Assembly: GCF_036246005.1 (NCBI RefSeq) | Contig: NZ_CP109171.1 | Span: 5,444,001-5,508,000, forward strand | Reading direction: 5' to 3' | DNA: 64,000 bases | DNA from: Streptomyces sp. NBC_01723 | GTDB taxonomy: Bacteria > Actinomycetota > Actinomycetes > Streptomycetales > Streptomycetaceae | In this document: positions 58,798-64,000 of the stretch, one piece after another | Layout of the letters: each line of letters starts with the position of its first letter | How positions within the stretch are numbered: the stretch's first letter is position 1 | The notes under the pieces: model-generated | Seen by the model: the letters and a program-made list of their open reading frames with translations, nothing else | Databases searched by the model: none | What the model was told of the DNA's origin: nothing | Made by a program: the position numbers and the translations under genes

Positions 58798-59172
58798 TTG
58801 GCTGCTGATCTGCACGTCGCGCTGGTCGCGGCCGACCGAGAGGTCTGGTCCGGCGAGGCCACCCTGGTCGTCGCGCGCACCACGTCCGGCGACATCGGCG
58901 TCATGCCCGGTCACCAGCCGCTGCTCGGTGTGCTGGAGTCGGGCCCGGTGACCATTCGTACGAGTGACGGTGGGACGGTCGTCGCCGCGGTGCACGGCGG
59001 TTTCATCTCGTTCGCCGACAACAAGCTGTCCCTGCTGGCCGAGATCGCCGAGCTGTCGGACGAGATCGACGTCCAGCGTGCGGAGCGGGAGCTCGAGCGC
59101 GCGAAGGCGGAGGGCGACGCCCACGCCGAGCGTCGCGCGGACGTCCGACTGCGCGCGGCGGCGGGGCGCTGA
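58798..59172 (+). CDS. atpC: ATP synthase subunit epsilon
   Basis: A 124-residue epsilon subunit. The N-terminal beta-sandwich (LHVALVAADREVWSGEATLV, GVMPGHQPLLGVLESG) is followed by a C-terminal charged helix pair (AERELERAKAEGDAHAERR). TTG 58798 was chosen because GAGGAG is 5-7 nt upstream and the family N terminus follows; GTG 58777 is less likely. The last gene of the atp operon. Confidence 0.94.
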   Translation: MAADLHVALVAADREVWSGEATLVVARTTSGDIGVMPGHQPLLGVLESGPVTIRTSDGGTVVAAVHGGFISFADNKLSLLAEIAELSDEIDVQRAERELERAKAEGDAHAERRADVRLRAAAGR

Positions 59173-59197
59173 TCGACGGCGCTGTGCTATGACGTGA

Positions 59198-59264
59198 CTC
59201 AGCCGCGGCTGGGACCGGAGCAATCCGGACCCGGCCGCGGCTGAGGCAGATCCGGGTGTTTTTT
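59198..59264 (+). terminator. Terminator of the atp operon
   Basis: CTCAGCCGCGG (59198-59208) pairs perfectly with CCGCGGCTGAG (59235-59245). An inner stem CCGGA/TCCGG extends it. TTTTTT at 59259-59264 follows, so this could be an intrinsic terminator. Confidence 0.85.
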
Positions 59265-59301
59265 CCGTTCCGTTACCTAGGAGACGAGGAGGTCGGTGTC
59301 G

Positions 59302-59748
59302 ATGGTCCTCGCTCTGACTGTGTGCGGAATTGTCGTCGCCCTGGTGGTGATCGGGCTCTTCGTCTTCGGTCTGCGCCGCCGGCTGATCCAGCGTTCGGGC
59401 GGCACCTTCGACTGCTCCCTGCGCTGGGACGCCCCCAAGGAGGGCGACACCGGCGGCAAGGGCTGGTCCTACGGCGTCGCCCGCTACAACGGCGACCGGG
59501 TCGAGTGGTACCGCGTCTTCTCGTACTCCCCGCGCCCCCGCCGGGTCCTGGAACGCTCCGCGATCGAGGTGGCCGGCCGCCGGGTGCCGGACGGCGAGGA
59601 GGAGCTGGCGTTGCTCTCCGACGCCGTGGTCCTGGCCTGTCTGCACCGGGGCACACGGCTCGAACTGGCGATGAGCGAAGACGCGCTGACCGGATTCCTC
59701 GCGTGGCTGGAGGCAGCCCCGCCCGGTCAGCGAGTGAATGTGGCGTAG
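59302..59748 (+). CDS. DUF2550 membrane protein
   Basis: A 148-residue protein with one N-terminal membrane helix (VLALTVCGIVVALVVIGLFVFGLRRRL). The soluble DUF2550 domain contains GGTFDCSLRW, GKGWSYGVARYNGDRVEWYRVFS and an LELAMSEDALTGFLAWLEAA C terminus. The function is unknown; it is found beside atpC in many actinobacteria. ATG 59302 is 9 nt behind GGAGG; GTG 59296 is too close to it. Confidence 0.85.
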   Translation: MVLALTVCGIVVALVVIGLFVFGLRRRLIQRSGGTFDCSLRWDAPKEGDTGGKGWSYGVARYNGDRVEWYRVFSYSPRPRRVLERSAIEVAGRRVPDGEEELALLSDAVVLACLHRGTRLELAMSEDALTGFLAWLEAAPPGQRVNVA

Positions 59749-59795
59749 CCACATTCACTCGCTGGTTGGGGGTCCCCCCGGACGGAGTCCGGGGG
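59728..59795. terminator. Double bidirectional hairpin between DUF2550 gene and chitinase
   Basis: CAGCGAGTGAATGTGGC (59728-59744) and GCCACATTCACTCGCTG (59748-59764) form a perfect 17-bp stem with a GTA loop; the gene stop codon lies partly in the loop. A second stem CCCCCGGAC/GTCCGGGGG (59775-59795) follows. The flanking genes converge, so both transcripts can end here. The second hairpin belongs to the TGGGGGTCCCCCC repeat family. Confidence 0.85.
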
Positions 59796-59822
59796 AGCGT
59801 CAACGTCGCTTGAGGGTGCTCG

Positions 59823-61682
<1,860 letters not shown>

Positions 61683-61746
61683 GCTGCGCCTCCTTATGTG
61701 AGGTTGTGTTGTGGCCATGACTGAGCCTCATGTCCACAGTGCCGCG

Positions 61747-61790
61747 AGAATAGAAAGGTCTGGACCTTAGGTCAATAGGTCTGGACCAGT
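61747..61790 (-). promoter_or_regulatory. Chitinase promoter with two GGTCYRGACC-type operators
   Basis: On the minus strand the -35 is TTGACC (61770-61775) and the -10 TATTCT (61747-61752), with a 17-bp spacer. AGGTCCAGACCT (61756-61767) lies in the spacer and ACTGGTCCAGACCT (61777-61790) upstream, 21 bp apart. They match the direct repeats of Streptomyces chitinase promoters and resemble DasR sites. Confidence 0.8.
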
Positions 61791-61840
61791 GCTGCGTGCC
61801 GTAGTCGAAGCCGGAACGGGTCCGGGTGCCGCTCCGGGAG

Positions 61841-62482
61841 CTAGATCCCCAACTCCTGTGCGAGCACCGCGGCTTGCACGCGGCTGCGCAGTGACAGCTT
61901 CCCCAGCAGGCGGCTGACGTGCGTCTTCACCGTGGCCTCCGCCATGTCGAGACGCTCGGCGATCGCGGCGTTGGACAGCCCCTCGCCGAGGCAGGACAGC
62001 ACCTCGCGCTCCCGCCGGGTCAGCTCCCGCAGCACCGCCGGGTCGGCGGCCGGATCCCGCACCGGCTTCGCCGCGAACTCCGCGATCAGGCGCCGGGTGA
62101 CGGCCGGGGCGACGATGCCCTCGCCGCCCGCCACCGTGCGCACGGCCGCGAGCAGGTCCTGGGCCTCCGTGTTCTTCAGCAGGAACCCGGCGGCCCCCGC
62201 CCGCAGCGCCCCGAAGACGTACTCGTCCAGGTCGAAGGTGGTCAGCACCAGCACGTCGGCCAGCCCCTCGCCGACCACGATCGCGGTCGCCGACACCCCG
62301 TCCATGCGCGGCATCTGAACGTCCATCAGCACCAGGTCGGGGCGCAGCTCCCGGGCCAGCGCCACCGCCCGCTCGCCGTCCGCGGCCTCCCCGACGACCT
62401 CGATGTCCGGTGCGCTGCCGAGGATCAGCACCAGTCCCGCGCGCACGGCGGACTGGTCCTCGGCGACGACGACGCGGATCAT
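61841..62482 (-). CDS. NarL/LuxR-family response regulator
   Basis: A 213-residue regulator. The REC domain has VVVAEDQSAVRAGLVLIL, the phospho-Asp in LVLMDVQMPRMDG and the Lys in FLLKNTEAQ. The C-terminal LuxR HTH is LTRREREVLSCLGEGLSNAA followed by EATVKTHVSRLLGKL. It begins at ATG 62482, overlapping the kinase stop (ATGA). Targets are unknown; it lies beside the chitinase gene but transcription is separate. Confidence 0.95.
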   Translation of the reverse strand: MIRVVVAEDQSAVRAGLVLILGSAPDIEVVGEAADGERAVALARELRPDLVLMDVQMPRMDGVSATAIVVGEGLADVLVLTTFDLDEYVFGALRAGAAGFLLKNTEAQDLLAAVRTVAGGEGIVAPAVTRRLIAEFAAKPVRDPAADPAVLRELTRREREVLSCLGEGLSNAAIAERLDMAEATVKTHVSRLLGKLSLRSRVQAAVLAQELGI

Positions 62483-63675
62483 GCCAGGTCTCCTTCGGTC
62501 AGGGGCAGCACGGCGCACACCGCCCAGATCTTGCCGTCCGGTGAGCCGGGGTCCGCCACCGCCCCGGCCTCGAAGCTGCCGCGCAGCAGCGCGGCACGCT
62601 CCCGCATGCCGACCAGACCGGCGCCGGAACCGGGTGCCCGGGGGGCGTCCCGGCCGCCGTACGGGCTGGTCACGCGCACCCGCAGGGCCGTTTCGTCGCG
62701 GGTGAGCCGGACCAGGACCGTCCCCGGCGCTCCGTGCTTGAGGGCGTTGGTCAGCGACTCCTGCACGATCCGGTACGCGGCCAGCTCGACCGGCGCGGGC
62801 AGGTTCTCGCCGTGGGCCGCGTCCAGCGTGACGTCGAGGCCGTTGGCGCGGGCGCCGTCGACCAGCGCGCCGAGTCCGTCGAGGGTGGGGGCGGCGGCCG
62901 GCTCGGTGTCCCCGCCGTCGTCCCGCAGGATGCCGATGAGGCGGCGCATCTCGGCCAGCCCCTCCACGCTGTTCTCGCGGATCACGCCGAGCGCCCGCCG
63001 GGTGGTGGCCGGGTCGTCCAGGGAGAGCGCGGCGGTGGAGTGGATGGCGATCGCGGAGAGGTGGTTGGCGACCATGTCGTGCAGCTCGCGGGCCATCCGG
63101 GAGCGTTCCGCCGTCACCGCCTGGACCCGGTCCATCTCGGCCAGCAACGCGGTCTGATCGGCCCGCAGCAGGGCCGCGTCGGCGGCCTCGCGGTGGTTGC
63201 GCACGATCAGTCCGGTGGAGGCGGGGGCGAAGGACACGATCCCGACGGCGACCCCGATCAGCAGCGCCTCGGGCTGCCGCCACAGGGCGAACGGCACGAC
63301 CGTCCCGGCCACCGTGAGAAGCCCGGTGATCCAGGGGATGCGGCGGGCCGAGGCGGGCGGACCGTAGAGCACGGCGGCGTACATCACGTCGGTGTACATG
63401 ATCACCGTGACCAGGCTGCCCTGGGTGAGCGTGTCCCCGATCAGCGCGGCGGTGCCGATCAGCAGGCCGGTGCGGGGAGCGGAGCGGCGCAGCAGCTCGC
63501 AGGCCGCCATGACCACGAGCGGGACCAGCAGCGGCCACTTGCCGTCGAACAGCACGACCGGCTCGTCGGCCGGTCGCACGCCCAGCCCGATGCCCCACAG
63601 CAGCAGGCCGCCGAGCAGTCCGGCCGCGGCGACGTAGCAGTCGAAGCGGCGCGGGCGGGGGAGTCGTGCGGCCAT
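62479..63675 (-). CDS. HisKA_3-type sensor histidine kinase
   Basis: A 398-residue NarX-like kinase with four to six N-terminal hydrophobic segments (VAAAGLLGGLLLWGIGLGVR first). HisKA_3 contains RSRMARELHDMVANHLSAIA, with the phospho-acceptor His. HATPase_c contains VQESLTNALKHGAPGTVLVR and GAGLVGMRERAALLRGSFEA. It lacks a large periplasmic domain. ATG 63675 was chosen behind GGGG. It works with the adjacent regulator. Confidence 0.93.
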   Translation of the reverse strand: MAARLPRPRRFDCYVAAAGLLGGLLLWGIGLGVRPADEPVVLFDGKWPLLVPLVVMAACELLRRSAPRTGLLIGTAALIGDTLTQGSLVTVIMYTDVMYAAVLYGPPASARRIPWITGLLTVAGTVVPFALWRQPEALLIGVAVGIVSFAPASTGLIVRNHREAADAALLRADQTALLAEMDRVQAVTAERSRMARELHDMVANHLSAIAIHSTAALSLDDPATTRRALGVIRENSVEGLAEMRRLIGILRDDGGDTEPAAAPTLDGLGALVDGARANGLDVTLDAAHGENLPAPVELAAYRIVQESLTNALKHGAPGTVLVRLTRDETALRVRVTSPYGGRDAPRAPGSGAGLVGMRERAALLRGSFEAGAVADPGSPDGKIWAVCAVLPLTEGDLA

Positions 63676-63827
63676 GTCCCCATCCAACACGGCCCGGGGC
63701 CCGCCCGCCTGATGCCGGGGAAGGGTCCCGCACTGCATCTTTCGATGTACCGGAGGTTCGTCACCGGCGACGACGATCCGGGGCGGGCGGCACGGGAGTC
63801 TGGAAGGGCGATCGAGAGGAGCGAACC

Positions 63828-64000
63828 GTGATCGTCACCCTGATCATCGTCTGCGAGATCGGCTTCTGGGTGCTGCTGGCGGCCGGGCTGTCCGTCCGCT
63901 ATCTGCTGCGGATGCCGCGCACGGGCATGGTGCTGCTGCTGTGCGAGCCGCTGCTGGAGGTCGTGCTGCTGGTGGTCACCGCGCTGGACCTGAAGAACGG
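63828..64000 (+). CDS. Integral membrane protein, 5' part (continues beyond window)
   Basis: A GTG start at 63828 behind GAGAGGA opens a frame of at least 57 codons: VIVTLIIVCEIGFWVLLAAG, then SVRYLLRMPRTGMVLLLCEP and LLEVVLLVVTALDLKN. Three hydrophobic segments are already visible. Proteins starting like this are common in Streptomyces and of unknown function. The gene is divergent from the kinase gene. Confidence 0.75.
   Translation, partial: MIVTLIIVCEIGFWVLLAAGLSVRYLLRMPRTGMVLLLCEPLLEVVLLVVTALDLKN

Overview
The window is chromosomal DNA from a Streptomyces or a close relative. It is very GC-rich, uses GTG and TTG starts freely, and carries a conservon (cvnABCD), a whiE-type spore-pigment polyketide cluster and the unusual actinobacterial Rho. 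The order whiE - lysA/hom/thrC/thrB - rho - rpmE - prfA - atp operon is, from memory, the core-chromosome order of Streptomyces coelicolor. I see no IS element, prophage, CRISPR array or replication origin.

Layout. (1) 1-3664: the end of a conservon histidine kinase, then cvnB, cvnC and cvnD, followed closely by a StyA-like flavin monooxygenase. (2) 3827-13942: mostly minus-strand genes. These are a coiled-coil NlpC/P60 wall hydrolase, a TetR regulator beside an AurF-like diiron oxygenase, a PBP2/RodA (SEDS) pair, an SH3 exported protein, a lipoprotein/orphan histidine kinase pair and a dual-specificity-type phosphatase. (3) 14059-16963: DNA-end repair, with a NERD protein, a polymerase-only LigD and Ku. 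(4) 17222-20321: small membrane or secreted proteins (DUF4142, DUF3152) and a PPOX-family enzyme. (5) 20556-28425: the whiE locus. ORFs I-VII run leftward as a tightly overlapped operon (SchA/CurD-like protein, cupin, KS-alpha, CLF, ACP, aromatase, cyclase). ORF VIII, the FAD hydroxylase, runs rightward and carries a 100-residue Gly/Pro collagen-like insert. (6) 28564-31203: patatin, RibD-like reductase, VOC protein and a small membrane protein.

(7) 31429-38512: tRNA-Arg(CCG), a stand-alone receiver protein, NrtL (an ArgRS relative without catalytic core), lysA, hom, thrC and thrB. (8) 38924-51049: rho with a long leader, a trypsin/FG-GAP exoprotease, an LCP-family wall ligase, rpmE under a sigma-R-type promoter, prfA, prmC, a Sua5/YwlC enzyme, an LMW-phosphatase-like protein lacking its nucleophile, a divergent GlyA and a WecA/MraY-type phosphotransferase. 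(9) 51337-59172: the complete F1Fo ATP synthase operon atpI-B-E-F-H-A-G-D-C, with hairpins between atpH/atpA and atpD/atpC. (10) 59302-64000: DUF2550 protein, a chitinase (CBM2-FnIII-GH18) with a classical chitin-type promoter, a NarL/LuxR two-component pair and the start of a membrane protein.

Most of this is conserved core. The points most worth a second look are the collagen-like insert in the pigment hydroxylase, a 39-bp palindromic repeat inserted in frame in the chitinase, the Cys-to-Ser change in the LMW-phosphatase fold, the catalytic-core-less ArgRS relative next to tRNA-Arg, several leaderless start arrangements, and inverted repeats in front of hom, thrB and the patatin gene. I found no clearly new multi-gene system. 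All calls come from reading the sequence; none was checked against a database.
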